Shown piece after piece: positions 35,484 to 44,916 of a DNA stretch of 64,000 bases. The notes beneath the pieces are model-generated. The model did not search any database. It was not told the origin of the DNA and worked only from the letters and a program-made list of their open reading frames with translations. A program made the position numbers and the translations under genes. The stretch is from Paenalcaligenes niemegkensis (GTDB lineage: Bacteria > Pseudomonadota > Gammaproteobacteria > Burkholderiales > Burkholderiaceae_B). Location of the stretch: the NCBI RefSeq assembly GCF_022230885.1, contig NZ_JAKGCT010000004.1, positions 1,674,001-1,738,000 on the forward strand. The letters are read 5' to 3'. The stretch's first letter is position 1; each line of letters starts with the position of its first letter.

Positions 35484-36396
35484 TCAGAACGACGTTGCCA
35501 TTGCTGGCTCGTCGGTCTGAGGCGGCTGCTCCCTATCGAATTGAGCGAGTTCAGAGGGTGTTGAGTCGTCGCTGCCACGTGCAGGGCCGGTGTCCTCTGC
35601 CGCCGAAGCGTCGTCGGATACGGGCACCTGGTCCGCAGCCGGATAAACCTGCTGACCATCGACCTTGATCAGGCTGATGTGAATCAGGTTGGACTTCAAG
35701 GACAAGGCGACTTCGCCTGCGCGATCGCCCTTGGTACGAAGGTACGGATCGGTCTTCATGTCGTTAAGACGGAAGGCAACCAGTACTTTGCGTTCGGCCT
35801 GAACAGCCTCTACGCAGCGACGCACCAGGTGCTGGGCATCGGCGTTGGTGACGATGGTATCGATGTACCGGTATTCGGGTTCATCGACCGGCCCAGCCAA
35901 GGCGCCAATGGAGCATGAAAGGAATGGGTCGCCATTCTTGGGGAGACGTCCTTGGGCCTGTTGAGATAACCGATACCACGGGTGATCAGTTCATGCTGTT
36001 CGATTTGAGCCAGTTCGGCACGATCAATCAGCTCGACTTTGAGCAGTCGGCCTTTAAGGCTTCCGGCAGGCTCCCCTTGCGTTCGCCGCTGGGACGAATA
36101 TAGGGGTCGCCCCAGAGGTCGCCGATCCGAAAGCGGATCAGGGGCCGCTGTTTCGGATCATCGACACCGACGTAACGCTGCACCAGTGTCTTGGCATCAG
36201 CGCCAGAGACTTTGAGGTCGAAATAGCGCAGCGTCGAGTCCTTGGCAGGACCGACCAGCGCGGCGACGGTACATGCAAGGAAAGACTCGGCACGACGCCC
36301 GCCTCGCACCGGTACCATCCGGACGCGCTGTAGATAACCAATACCAGAGGTATGCAGATCAAAGTAGGACTTCGTATTGGAAGAAGCTTGGTTCAT
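35484..36396 (-). CDS. Tandem DUF3577 (STY4534-like) protein, two frameshifts here
   Basis: Two DUF3577 domains appear in three frames: first MNQASSNTKSYFDLHTSGIG ... RFRIGDLWGDPYIRPSGERK, then HELITRGIGYLNRPKDVSP... IGALAGPVDEPEYRYIDTIV ... AFRLNDMKTDPYLRTKGDRA. Each has the ITRGIGYL / SGIGYL start and the F-R-[IL]-x-D-x-x-x-D-P-Y core. One C added at 36051-36052 and one G at 35940-35943 give a single protein of about 304 aa. The family is tied to island replication/maintenance by annotation only. If the breaks were real, the second domain would lack a start. Confidence 0.75.
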
Positions 36397-36420
36397 GGTG
36401 AATCTCCATTGGATAAGAAG

Positions 36421-36480
36421 CGGAAGACACACCATGCCCAAAGCGGCAGGTGCGTAACCCCGCGATGGGTTGAGAAAGGC
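36421..36480 (-). promoter_or_regulatory. Recurrent hairpin leader of the DUF3577 gene
   Basis: Minus strand: GCCTTTCTCAACCCATCGCG, GGGTTACGCACCTGCCGCTTTGGGCATGGTGTG. AACCC(atcgcg)GGGTT stem is clear. Confidence 0.6.
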
Positions 36481-36716
36481 AGTTGCATCACCGCCAGAAA
36501 AAACGGGCAGTCGTTCGCGCAAGGATGCGGTGCGAACTGGTGTGGCCACGCGACAGGTGTCGCGCCGCAACCTTAAAGGCCAATGGTTGCTTGGCATGTC
36601 GCTGACAACGTCAGCAATCATGGGTCAAGGGTTGCACCATGCCTGCTGATACGCCACCAACAATGGGTGATCGCACCGGACCGTATAAGCCACAACAAAT
36701 GGAATCACCAAAAACA

Positions 36717-36741
36717 AGCCCCCGATGGTCGGTCGGGGGCT
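36717..36741 (-). terminator. Terminator of the 36760 gene
   Basis: AGCCCCCGA..TCGGGGGCT stem; on the minus strand it is followed by TGTTTTTGG. Confidence 0.85.
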
Positions 36742-36759
36742 GAGATGGGACTAGGTTAG

Positions 36760-37572
36760 TTAGGTAGAGGAAAGCGCTTTCTTGCTGCGGGCTGGATTTT
36801 GCAAGGTATGAACACGAATGCGGCGCCAGGTACCGTCATCAATCAGATCGACCAAGGTCTCCCCCAGCATGTCGAAATAAACGTCGTCTCGGCGCTCGAC
36901 CTGCTCATCGTCGCGATGCAGCGCCACCGCATACGCATCGTCGGCACGCAGATAGATCACGCTGACACGCCCCGAGAACTTCGCGGTTTCGACCGTGAAG
37001 CTTACTGTGGGCGGTGTCCGGATGATGTCTGCAGGCGTGGGATCAACGAGTTCGAAGTCACGCGCCTGAGCGTCCACCAGCATATGAGCGATGCGCCGAT
37101 GCCCGTCAGGGGCAGGCATTTCCTCTAGTTGCTCGATAAGTTGTTGCAATTCCAGACACTGCGGCGGCGCAACAGGAAGTTTGGCCGGCGCTGCGCCGAG
37201 AATCATGCGCTTTACCGTGTAGGGAGTACCGTCTGCGGTTTGTTCGATGATCTCTTCAGGCGTATCGGCACGTTGACCGTCGAAGCGACGGCGCGCATAC
37301 GATATGACCTCGACCTTGGCACCCTCTACGGGAACTTCGGTGATGAGCGTGCGATCCAGAACGGCAAACTTCGTTCGTCCGATCTTGATGACGACGGCGT
37401 TCTCAGTGGTAGCGATGACTTTGCCCTCAAAGGGCGACGGGTCAATGCGAAAGCCCAGCATGTTCTCCTTCGGTGTCCCGTCGAAGATGTTGAACTGAAA
37501 GGATCGTGCGTTGCTTGGCACATGGCCGGCAACCAGGGAAGGCATTTTTTGACGAATGGTTTGATGATCCAT
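36760..37572 (-). CDS. ICE accessory protein of unknown function
   Basis: A 270-aa soluble protein beginning MDHQTIRQKMPSLVAGHVPS. It contains GKVIATTENAVVIKIGRTKF, a KfrB-like beta stretch often seen in plasmid proteins, and a C-terminal segment DDVYFDMLGETLVDLIDDGT. No catalytic motif seen. ATG at 37572, hairpin leader upstream, strong terminator downstream. Intact. Confidence 0.7.
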   Translation of the reverse strand: MDHQTIRQKMPSLVAGHVPSNARSFQFNIFDGTPKENMLGFRIDPSPFEGKVIATTENAVVIKIGRTKFAVLDRTLITEVPVEGAKVEVISYARRRFDGQRADTPEEIIEQTADGTPYTVKRMILGAAPAKLPVAPPQCLELQQLIEQLEEMPAPDGHRRIAHMLVDAQARDFELVDPTPADIIRTPPTVSFTVETAKFSGRVSVIYLRADDAYAVALHRDDEQVERRDDVYFDMLGETLVDLIDDGTWRRIRVHTLQNPARSKKALSST

Positions 37573-37589
37573 GATGGACTCCGAGAAAA

Positions 37590-37638
37590 CGGAACCCCTC
37601 CTCCCCATAGGGATGAAAGATCCCGTGGGGGTGGAATG
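37590..37638 (-). promoter_or_regulatory. Recurrent hairpin leader of the 36760 gene
   Basis: Minus strand: CATTCCACCCCCACGGGATC, TTTCATCCCTATGGGGAGGAGGGGTTCCG, with CCCTATGGGG and CCCC..GGGG arms. Confidence 0.6.
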
Positions 37639-37819
37639 GACGATGATCGTCCAGAGATGAGGTCAGCCAGCGAACGATGGATTCGCCGCAGTCTTGACGG
37701 CCTGGACTGCCTGGGATGCTGCCGGCTACGCCAGCGAACATGCTCCGAGGATGGCGCAGTGACGCCATACCGTCTGCCATGAAACAGATGTGGTGTTTAT
37801 CCGTTTTCCAGCAATGCAA

Positions 37820-37845
37820 GAAAAAGAAGCCCCTGGGTAAGGGGC
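37820..37845 (-). terminator. Terminator of the 37858 gene
   Basis: GCCCC-(loop)-GGGGC hairpin followed on the minus strand by TTCTTTTTC, just after the stop. Confidence 0.8.
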
Positions 37846-37857
37846 GATTGGGAAAAC

Positions 37858-38573
37858 CTACATTTCATAGATTGGGAGACCGTCCAGTTCCGGCGCGTCA
37901 GCGTCAATAATTAGGATACGTACGTCGGCGCTGGCCGCCAAATGCAGCACCCGCATCAGATCTTCTGGCATGCCTTTGGACAGATGCTCCTGGCGCAGTT
38001 GCTCGGCGGTAATGCCGTCGAGATTCTGCAGATGCGCATCCGTCCACGGGGTGGCGATCAGCTTGACGCCTATGGCCGGGCTGTACGGCACCCGAAAAGC
38101 GATGAACATGAAGCCGGTCGGCGTGGCAATATCGGCCAAATCACGCAAGTAACGTCCCGACTCTTCTGTGATGTGGGCTGTGCTGATTTCCCAGGCGCGG
38201 CTGTAGACGCCGGTCTCGAATTTCAGGCGGCGCACCACCTCGCGGGCGGCTTCTTCAGAGTAGATGTCGCCCACCTGCACTGGCTGGCCATCGAAATCGT
38301 CTGCGACGATGGCGTAGACTACCGTGCGTACGATGCCTTCGGCCTGGCACGGTGCTTCCAGCTCTTCGGGCACTTCCTGGCCCTCGGTGATGAGCGCGAA
38401 ATCCTGGCCAATCAGGCAAGGAAACAAGGCGACCTCATCATCGGGAAGATGCGCCTGACTGGCATGCAACGGCCGCCAAACTGGGGGCAGTCTTCCTCGT
38501 AGGTGATGAGCAACGTTCGGATAATGCGCAGGTTCTGATAGCCGCGCATGAAAGGGTTCTCGATCATGGACAT
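37858..38573 (-). CDS. ICE accessory protein of unknown function (frameshifted here)
   Basis: The true start is MSMIENPFMRGYQNLRIIRT at 38573; the rest lies in another frame from PVWRPLHASQAHLPDDEVAL. The G run at 38483-38487 has five bases; a sixth joins them as ...YEEDCPPVWRPLH... and gives about 238 aa. The protein is acidic, with IVADDFDGQPVQVGDIYSEE and an ILIIDADAPELDGLPIYEM tail. I do not recognise the family. It has a hairpin leader. Confidence 0.7.
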
Positions 38574-38590
38574 GGGATTTCTCCAGCAGA

Positions 38591-38645
38591 GGATAGGCGA
38601 GGCCAATCCCCTGCCGGGAATTGAACCCCGGTAGGTGAAACATAA
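38591..38645 (-). promoter_or_regulatory. Recurrent hairpin leader of the 37858 gene
   Basis: Minus strand: TTTATGTTTCACCTACCGGG, GTTCAATTCCCGGCAGGGGATTGGCC, with CCGGG-(gttcaatt)-CCCGG. Confidence 0.6.
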
Positions 38646-38774
38646 ATAGCGACGGCTCAGGTCGCGTCGTGAATTAATCAATCGCGAAAGTCGGTGGTGT
38701 CGCCCTTCGCCTCGCTACACCACCCTACATGCGGTTACGCACGCGATGGTTGCGCAGTGCATGCTGCAAGGGGG

Positions 38775-39338
38775 TTAGGACGGGTGATCGCCCAAGGCAT
38801 AGCGCTTCCATAAAGCGAATGCCTCGGCTGGCGGCAATTCAGCGAGGATGATGATGGGCAGAGACTGCCGTGTGCGCAGGGCTTTGAAATAAGCAGGTCG
38901 GTCTACGATTGTCTTGAGCTTGACGCCCTTCAAAAAGAGCAGCCTATCGTTCTTGATGAACAACACCTTGTTGCCGATGTCGCGGGTGAACGCAGTGCGC
39001 AGCTTGCGATCGGTATGCTGGGTCTCGGCCAGCTGGTCGACGAGAAAATCCAGCGTCATGTCGATGATGAGGGGAGCGTCGTCCTGACCGGTGATACCTC
39101 CTTCGAACCGGGCCGCTGGCAGACCTTTGGCAAATTGTCGGGCTTCAGTCAATTGCGCGGCCTTGCCTTCCAGGGCATGCAGGAAGGTCGAACCCCCACG
39201 CCCGTCGTTGCGTGCTTGGGCAATGGCGACACCGTCGAACAGCACGGTGGCGGTGAAGCACAGCGTCTCTTCGCTGGCGAACTGCGCCACTTTGAGGTTT
39301 TTCAATGCAATACGGTCTTGCTTAATGATGGTTTCCAT
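38775..39338 (-). CDS. ICE accessory protein of unknown function
   Basis: A 187-aa basic protein beginning METIIKQDRIALKNLKVAQF. It contains FLVDQLAETQHTDRKLRTAF and ends FALWKRYALGDHPS. Similar plasmid/ICE proteins are unnamed. Start at 39338, ribosome site GGAATCTCC. The leader region (39339-39430) has only weak resemblance to the recurrent motif. Intact. Confidence 0.7.
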   Translation of the reverse strand: METIIKQDRIALKNLKVAQFASEETLCFTATVLFDGVAIAQARNDGRGGSTFLHALEGKAAQLTEARQFAKGLPAARFEGGITGQDDAPLIIDMTLDFLVDQLAETQHTDRKLRTAFTRDIGNKVLFIKNDRLLFLKGVKLKTIVDRPAYFKALRTRQSLPIIILAELPPAEAFALWKRYALGDHPS

Positions 39339-39606
39339 GGAGATTCCTATGATGGGGTCGAGTGATGGCACGCCCCTGGTGAGAAGAGACACTTACTCAG
39401 TAGGTTGGAGAAAGAGGCATCAATGCCCGCGTGGGCAACGTTCGCCGGTGCGATGCGAGTGCGAACTGGCGGGTTGCGTGGGGAAGTCCCACGGCAGCCT
39501 GCAAACCCTGGCTGCTGGCGTTGCTGAAGTTTCAACAAGTCAGGACTAGAGCGTGACCTTACCGGGCCAGTAAGTCGCGCATCAATACGCGGCAGGCGTC
39601 TCCTCT

Positions 39607-41079
39607 TTATTTATTTAGGAGCTGGATCAGGCGCTGCCCCAACCACGTGACACACGGTACGGCCATGGAATTTCCGATCGCTTTGTAACGCGGGGCGTCG
39701 GCTGCGAGCTTGCCGCGATAAGGCACTTGGGTGTAGTCATCCGGCATGCCTTGCAACCGCTCACACTCGACCGGCATCAGCCGTCGCACCCGCCACTGAG
39801 ACCAGTCGCTGAGACTTGGTTTTCTTCCTGTGTATTGGAAGCAGGCTTCATAGTCGGGGGTCAGTACGTGGCTTTTGTCACCGCCGCCAGTGCTGGCACG
39901 CAGCGCCGGTGCGAGGGGACCGCCCAATTCGGCGGCAATACCGTGTTCGCGACCGCGTAACGCCACGCTGAACACCACGGGCAATCCCTGTCCAGGTTTA
40001 CCACCACCCGTAGAAAGCGCACCGGCGATCTGCCCGTGACCGGACTCCAGGCGTAACTCGCCGCGAGAGTTCTGTGCGAAAGCCAATGCCTTCGGCGCAC
40101 CGGAGGTGATAATGGGCACGCCCCTGCCCGTGCCGTCCTCGCTGTTGCCCGTGGACGTACCCAACGTGTGGCTAATATTGCCAGCCACAGACTGCACCAC
40201 GAAGGTTTCGACTTCAAAGTCGTTCTTGGCACCAGGTGCGGCGGTCAGGCAGGCGGCAACACCAATCGGCCCTGAGGTGTTGCCACCGCCAAAGCCAAAC
40301 GTAACCTGGACCTTGCCATGCGCCGGGTTCAGTCCGGCATAGTCGCTTGGTGATGCAGTGCTTGCTCCAGCAGTGCAGGCAAGGTCTTGCCACGGCGCAA
40401 AGCCCTGCGAAGAATCCCCGTACAAGCCGTCGCGCTCAAATAGTACTTCGGCGGGATCGACGTCATCTCGACCACTTGCCACAAGAAACACGCGCTTGCG
40501 GCGTTGGGCGAGACCGAAATGTTGAGCGTCAAGCACACGCCAGGCGAGACGGCGTTGGGGGCCAGACACGTAACCTGCGTGCGTCCATTTCTCCCCTGGC
40601 GGTTCGAGCGCACGGCTTTCGCCGGCCAGTGCGCCCAACAGGCAGCCAAAGGCGTTGGAACGGTCGCTAAGGACGCCCGGGACGTTTTCCCAGATGATCG
40701 TGGCGGGTGGGCGTTGATTTTGTTGGCGGGTTTGGTCGATGACATTGGCAAGCTCCACATATTTGAGGGTTAAGGCGCCGCGTGGGTCGGACATCCCCTG
40801 GCGTGCACCGGCGATGCTGAACGATTGGCAAGGGGTACCGCCCACGAGAATGTCTGGCGCGACGACCTGACCGTCCCGTACCTGCGTGGCGATCTGTGTC
40901 ATATCGCCCAGGTTGGGCACGTCGGGGTAGTGATGAGCGAGTACAGCGCGCGGGAACGGTTCAATCTCTGAAAACCACGCGGCTTGCAGACCTTGGGGTT
41001 GCCACGCGAGACTCACGGCTTCAATACCGCTGCAGACGCTGCCGTATTGCAATATTGTGTGGGTAGGCTGAGGGTGCAT
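39607..41079 (-). CDS. C5-cytosine DNA methyltransferase (orphan)
   Basis: A 490-aa m5C methyltransferase. Motif I SVCSGIEAVSLAW, motif IV with the catalytic cysteine GGTPCQSFSIAGARQ, motif VI IIWENVPG, motif VIII QRRKRVFLVAS, motif X YKAIGNSMAVP. The variable region between VIII and IX is long and glycine-rich. No restriction endonuclease lies nearby, so it is an orphan; such ICE enzymes probably protect transferring DNA from host cleavage. Start at 41079 after GGAGAGACCCC, with a hairpin leader upstream. Intact. Confidence 0.92.
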   Translation of the reverse strand: MHPQPTHTILQYGSVCSGIEAVSLAWQPQGLQAAWFSEIEPFPRAVLAHHYPDVPNLGDMTQIATQVRDGQVVAPDILVGGTPCQSFSIAGARQGMSDPRGALTLKYVELANVIDQTRQQNQRPPATIIWENVPGVLSDRSNAFGCLLGALAGESRALEPPGEKWTHAGYVSGPQRRLAWRVLDAQHFGLAQRRKRVFLVASGRDDVDPAEVLFERDGLYGDSSQGFAPWQDLACTAGASTASPSDYAGLNPAHGKVQVTFGFGGGNTSGPIGVAACLTAAPGAKNDFEVETFVVQSVAGNISHTLGTSTGNSEDGTGRGVPIITSGAPKALAFAQNSRGELRLESGHGQIAGALSTGGGKPGQGLPVVFSVALRGREHGIAAELGGPLAPALRASTGGGDKSHVLTPDYEACFQYTGRKPSLSDWSQWRVRRLMPVECERLQGMPDDYTQVPYRGKLAADAPRYKAIGNSMAVPCVTWLGQRLIQLLNK

Positions 41080-41627
41080 TGGGGTCTCTCCTGTTCGTAG
41101 GGGCCATAACCGACATCGGCCGGGCCGGAAGGTAGTGGTAAAGCAGGAGAAAGGTGCCGAAGACCCATAAGCCTTCGGCGCGGGAGGAAGTCACCACCCG
41201 TGGGCTGATCCAGGCTCACGGTTGTCGCTAGAACCGTCCGCTGTCACAGCAATCACACCCGGCCCATGTCGTGGTTGGGGCCGGCATTGTCTGGCGCACA
41301 TCCGCGCACAAAGGGAGCCCGGTGTTTCACCGGCGGGCACCGGCACCGATTACCGTTAACCCTGAAAGGTCTCCTGGTGCCTCGCAGGGTGACGCGACGG
41401 CAAAGTACCAGGGGACCCATCGGTGCCGACGGGACGATCAACGATCAAGGGAAAGCGCATGGAAGCGTTTCAAGTAAAAGCACCCTTCTGGCCTCGGCAG
41501 CCGTCTTCGGCGTGGCGAGGCACGCACACGGTCATAGAAGGAGTGGCGCACTGGGAATCCCGCAAAGCTGCGGGGTTAATGCCATACAACCGGATCGGCC
41601 TGCATGGCACAGGGGGTATTGGGCATC
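41080..41627. other. Gene-free, structured region between topB and the methyltransferase
   Basis: About 550 bases without a convincing gene. The part next to the methyltransferase is its leader (41099-41144). The rest (41250-41420) is full of short GC inverted repeats such as CCGGTG-TTT-CACCGG. It probably holds the promoter of the accessory block; the function of the hairpins is unknown. Confidence 0.5.
41099..41144 (-). promoter_or_regulatory. Recurrent hairpin leader of the methyltransferase gene
   Basis: Minus strand: GCTTTACCACTACCTTCCGG, CCCGGCCGATGTCGGTTATGGCCCC, with CCGGCCCGG and CCGAtgTCGG arms. Confidence 0.55.
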
Positions 41628-43642
41628 TTAGGATGCCTTGGGTGCGCTGCGGCGCTTACGCGGCGCGCTGCGCTTGGCGTTGGTCGATTCAACCGGCAAC
41701 GTGCCTTTGCAATCGGGATAGCGCGAACATGACCAGAAAGGGCCATTCTTGCCTGAGCGTTGGCGCATGGCCGACGTACACAGCGGGCACGGCGGGCCTT
41801 GGGGCACCTTGATTGATAAGGCGGTGCCCTGGTATTGGGCGATGATCTGCGCAATCCAGGCCGACTGCTTGTCGATGAAGACCTCATGGGTAAGCTGGCC
41901 CGCCTCGATCATATCCAGCGCTTGCTCCCAAACCGCCGTGGTGCCGGGATCGACAATCGCTGTAGGCACGGCATCAATGAGTCTGCCGGCCGCCTCCGAT
42001 GCGCGGACTGCCCGGCCTTTCTTGAGCAGATAGCCACGTGTCAGCAGGCCGTTAATAATGTTGGCGCGAGTCGCCTCGGTGCCGATACCCACCGTGTCCT
42101 TCAGTTTCTGCTTCAGGCGTGGATCGGACACAAGCTTCGCGACACTTTTCATGGCCTTGACCAATTCACCTTGGGTGAAGGGCCGGGGAGGCAATGTCTT
42201 GAGCACTTTGAGATCGACACCGGTCACCTGGCAGGACAAACCTTGCTTCAGTGCGGGCAGCACTTGACTGCGCGTGGCGGTGTCATCGTCGGCATCCTCC
42301 GGTTGCTGCTCGGCCAGCACCAGCCGCCATCCAGGGATGACGATCTGTTTGCCTACGGCTTGAAGATGTTGGCCTGCGCATGAAAACCGCGCAATGGTGC
42401 GGTCAAACTCGTGATGGGGTAGAAACTGCGCCAGGTAGTGCGCACGGATCAGGCGATAAACAGACAGCTCCTTCTCGCTCATGGCCGAGAGGTTCGTGGG
42501 TTCCAGCGTGGGGATGATGCCATGGTGGGCCGTTACCTTGCTATCGTTCCAGGCACGCGAGCGCTGTGTGCGATCAAGCTGCCCCATGACAGGCTGCAGC
42601 GCAGGGTCGGTTTTGAGCAAACTGTCGAGCACGGCAGGCACATCGGTCAGCATGCTCTCGGGCAGGTAGCCCGAATCCGAGCGTGGATAGGTAGTGGCCT
42701 TATGTGTTTCGTATAGCGCCTGAGCGATATCCAGGGTTTCCTGCACATCCAAGCCCAATTGCTTGGAACAGATTTCCTGTAGTGTGCCCAGATCAAACGG
42801 CAGTGGCGGACCTTCGCGCATCCGTTCGGTTTCGACGGACACGACCTGGGCGGCACCGTTTGCACGTAATTGCTGCGCCGCCTGCTGAGCCACGGACTCC
42901 CGCAAACATCTGCCCGCCTCGTCGGTGCAGGCTTCGGGGCCAGCCACTGCGCGATGAAAGATTGCCCTGTAGCAGAGAGCTCCACATCGATGGCCCAGAA
43001 CGGGATGGAAACAAACCGGAAAATTTCCCGGTCGCGATCGACAACCAGCTTTAACGTTGGCGTTTGCACCCGACCCACCGACAGCACACCATCGTAGCCA
43101 GCGTTCCGGCCCAACAGGGTGAAAAGTCGGCTCAGATTCATACCCACCAGCCAGTCGGCACGGGAGCGCGCCAAGGCCGAGTGATACATCGGCAATGTTT
43201 CGGGCGAGGACTTCAGCGCAGCCAATGCCTTGCGGATGGACGCATCGTTCAAGGCCGACAGCCAAAGGCGTTGGATCGGACCGCGATAGTCACACAGTTC
43301 AATAATCTCGCGGGCGATCATTTCGCCTTCGCGATCGGCGTCAGTCGCGATCACCAACTCGGTAGCTTGTGCCAGCAACTGCTTGACGACTTTGAATTGC
43401 GTGGCGGTCTTGGGTTTGACTTCGACACGCCAATGCTGGGGAATAATGGGCAACTGCTCAATCGACCAGCGTTTAAGCTGCTCGTCATAGGCTTCGGGCG
43501 GTGCCGCCTCGACCAAATGGCCAATGCACCAGGTCACGATGACGCCTGGGCCTTTGAGGCAACCGTTGTCGCGCTGCGTGGCACCGAGCACTTTGCCAAT
43601 ATCTTTGCCCTGGGAGGGCTTCTCGCACAAAAATAGCCTCAT
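41628..43642 (-). CDS. topB: DNA topoisomerase III (frameshifted here)
   Basis: A type IA topoisomerase of about 671 aa. TOPRIM features: MRLFLCEKPSQGKDIGKVLG and VIATDADREGEMIAREIIEL; the catalytic tyrosine in ATTYPRSDSGYLPE; C-terminal zinc finger CPLCTSAMRQRSGKNGPFWS followed by C-x5-C. The two halves are in different frames; the G run at 42936-42939 has four bases and a fifth (C on coding strand) joins ...QWLAP to EACTDEAGRC.... TopB is a fixed member of this ICE family and probably helps decatenate or replicate the excised circle. Start at 43642. Confidence 0.92.
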
Positions 43643-43843
43643 GCTGTTCCATCCGGATCTCGTTGATACTGCCAATGGAGACAGCATGGACGCAGCGTCA
43701 GATTCGGGCAGTAAACAAGTTGGACATGGTGCAAGCGCTTTAACGGCGCGCTCACCGACGCGCGAAAGGATCAGGCCGAATCGGGAGGGTCTGGAACAGT
43801 TGCGTCCAGATTGGGAGGCCGCGTGGAACACAGTGGACGTCAG

Positions 43844-43867
43844 TGGAGCTATCCCCTGGGGATAATT
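43844..43867. promoter_or_regulatory. Palindromic site upstream of topB
   Basis: The 24 bases are the exact reverse complement of those at 45829-45852, with the core ATCCCC(T)GGGGAT. It lies about 200 bases before topB. Probable regulator site; see the matching entry. Confidence 0.5.
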
Positions 43868-43882
43868 GCATCGCATGACGTT

Positions 43883-43918
43883 AAAAAAGGAGCAGCAACC
43901 TCGACATGCCGCTGCTCC
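43883..43918 (-). terminator. Terminator of the ssb operon
   Basis: GGAGCAGC (14-base loop) GCTGCTCC; on the minus strand it is followed by six T. It lies just after the ssb stop. Confidence 0.85.
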
Positions 43919-43930
43919 ACACAACGGAAG

Positions 43931-44332
43931 TTATTCGTCCTCAGAAGCCGATTCAGTACTGGCTGGCTTGGCGCTGACTTTGATCGCCTCCAGCCGAAAC
44001 GGCAAAATGCCCACGCGCCGCGCTTCGATTTTGAAAGTCACGCGCTCGTTTTCCTGGGCGTCCTCCCATTCGTCCCGAACAGTACGCCCCTCCACCAACA
44101 CACGCATGCCCTTCTGGTACAGGCTGGCCCAGCTCTCGGCATCGCGATGCCACAGCTCGACAGGAGCCCAGAAACCACCGCGGTCCTCAAAGGTGCCATC
44201 CTTCTTTGGCACCGGATTGTCAAAATAAACGTTAAGGCGCAGCAGGCGACTAGGTTCGTCGTTGCCGTTGGGAAACTCACGATACTCCGGGGCTGAACCG
44301 ATGTTGCCTTCACCGAAAAAATGCGTACTCAT
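43931..44332 (-). CDS. ssb: Single-stranded DNA-binding protein
   Basis: A 133-aa ICE-encoded SSB. OB-fold features: MSTHFFGEGNIGSAPEYREF, LLRLNVYFDN, WAPVELWHRDAESWASLYQK and GMRVLVEGRTV. The acidic tail ends SASEDE. It would coat single-stranded DNA during transfer and replication. Together with DUF3158 and TIGR03761 genes it forms one operon. Intact. Confidence 0.93.
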   Translation of the reverse strand: MSTHFFGEGNIGSAPEYREFPNGNDEPSRLLRLNVYFDNPVPKKDGTFEDRGGFWAPVELWHRDAESWASLYQKGMRVLVEGRTVRDEWEDAQENERVTFKIEARRVGILPFRLEAIKVSAKPASTESASEDE

Positions 44333-44383
44333 AGATCAATCTCCTGATGCTTGGGGTGCCTGCTCTGGCGCAGGCGGTTGGGA

Positions 44384-44916
44384 TTACCGCTGATCGCGGT
44401 CTGTCTCAGACATAGATCGCAACCGGCGCACATAAACGTCTTCGGCCTGAGCCAACTTGCTGGCGCATTCCCGAGCCTGGCGCCCAAGCGTGTGCAAAAG
44501 ACTGATCTGCATATTCAGCACAATGCGCTGCTGCTCAATGGCGTGCAGGTCATCGAGCATCGTGACCGGCGTGGTGGCGCTGGCCATCAGCGCCTGCCAC
44601 AATGCCACGCCCATGACCGAACGGTCATGCTTGCGCCAGCGCAAAAGGTCGTGCCTGCGCCAGTGTTTTGTTGGGCCAGTTCCACATCCAGCAGGTGAAA
44701 GGGGTAGCCGCTCGTCTGTGGCAGAACCCGCCGCTGCGCCAGGCCTATCATGTCGTCGCGTAGTGCAAAGCACTGGTTGGCCCAATCCTCCAAAGCCCCC
44801 TTACCTTTAAAAGGTTTTAAAAGGCCTTTTAGATAGGCCGCGTGTTCCAGCCGCAGGAAGTCCGTCTGTTGCAACGCCTGGAAGTGGCGGCGTGCGCTGT
44901 CGTGGTGATCGCTCAT
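44384..44916 (-). CDS. DUF3158-family ICE protein, possibly InrR-like (frameshifted here)
   Basis: Two frames: MSDHHDSARRHFQALQQTDF ... FHLLDVELAQQ and HWRRHDLLRWRKHDRSVMGV ... MSETDRDQR. The T run at 44666-44669 has four bases; a fifth (A on coding strand) joins them as ELAQQKHWRRHD, giving 177 aa. It matches DUF3158 (PF11358). In ICEclc the integrase regulator InrR is, as I recall, encoded in a similar place with ssb and has similar length; that identity is inferred. Overlaps TIGR03761 by 4 bases. Confidence 0.75.

Larger units (their letters stand above)
36397..36759. other. Intergenic region with leader and terminator
   Basis: About 360 bases between the DUF3577 gene and the 36760 gene. 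It holds the DUF3577 leader (36421-36480) and, near its far end, the terminator of the 36760 gene. Between 36490 and 36700 I see no gene. Confidence 0.6.

Noticed and set aside
31260..41144. The repeated GC leaders as a CRISPR array or REP elements
   Set aside because: They are not evenly spaced, have no identical repeat/spacer order and each lies just before a start codon on one strand.
41266..41631. Plus-strand frames between the methyltransferase and topB
   Set aside because: Their codon pattern follows the GC hairpins; no ribosome site or family match.
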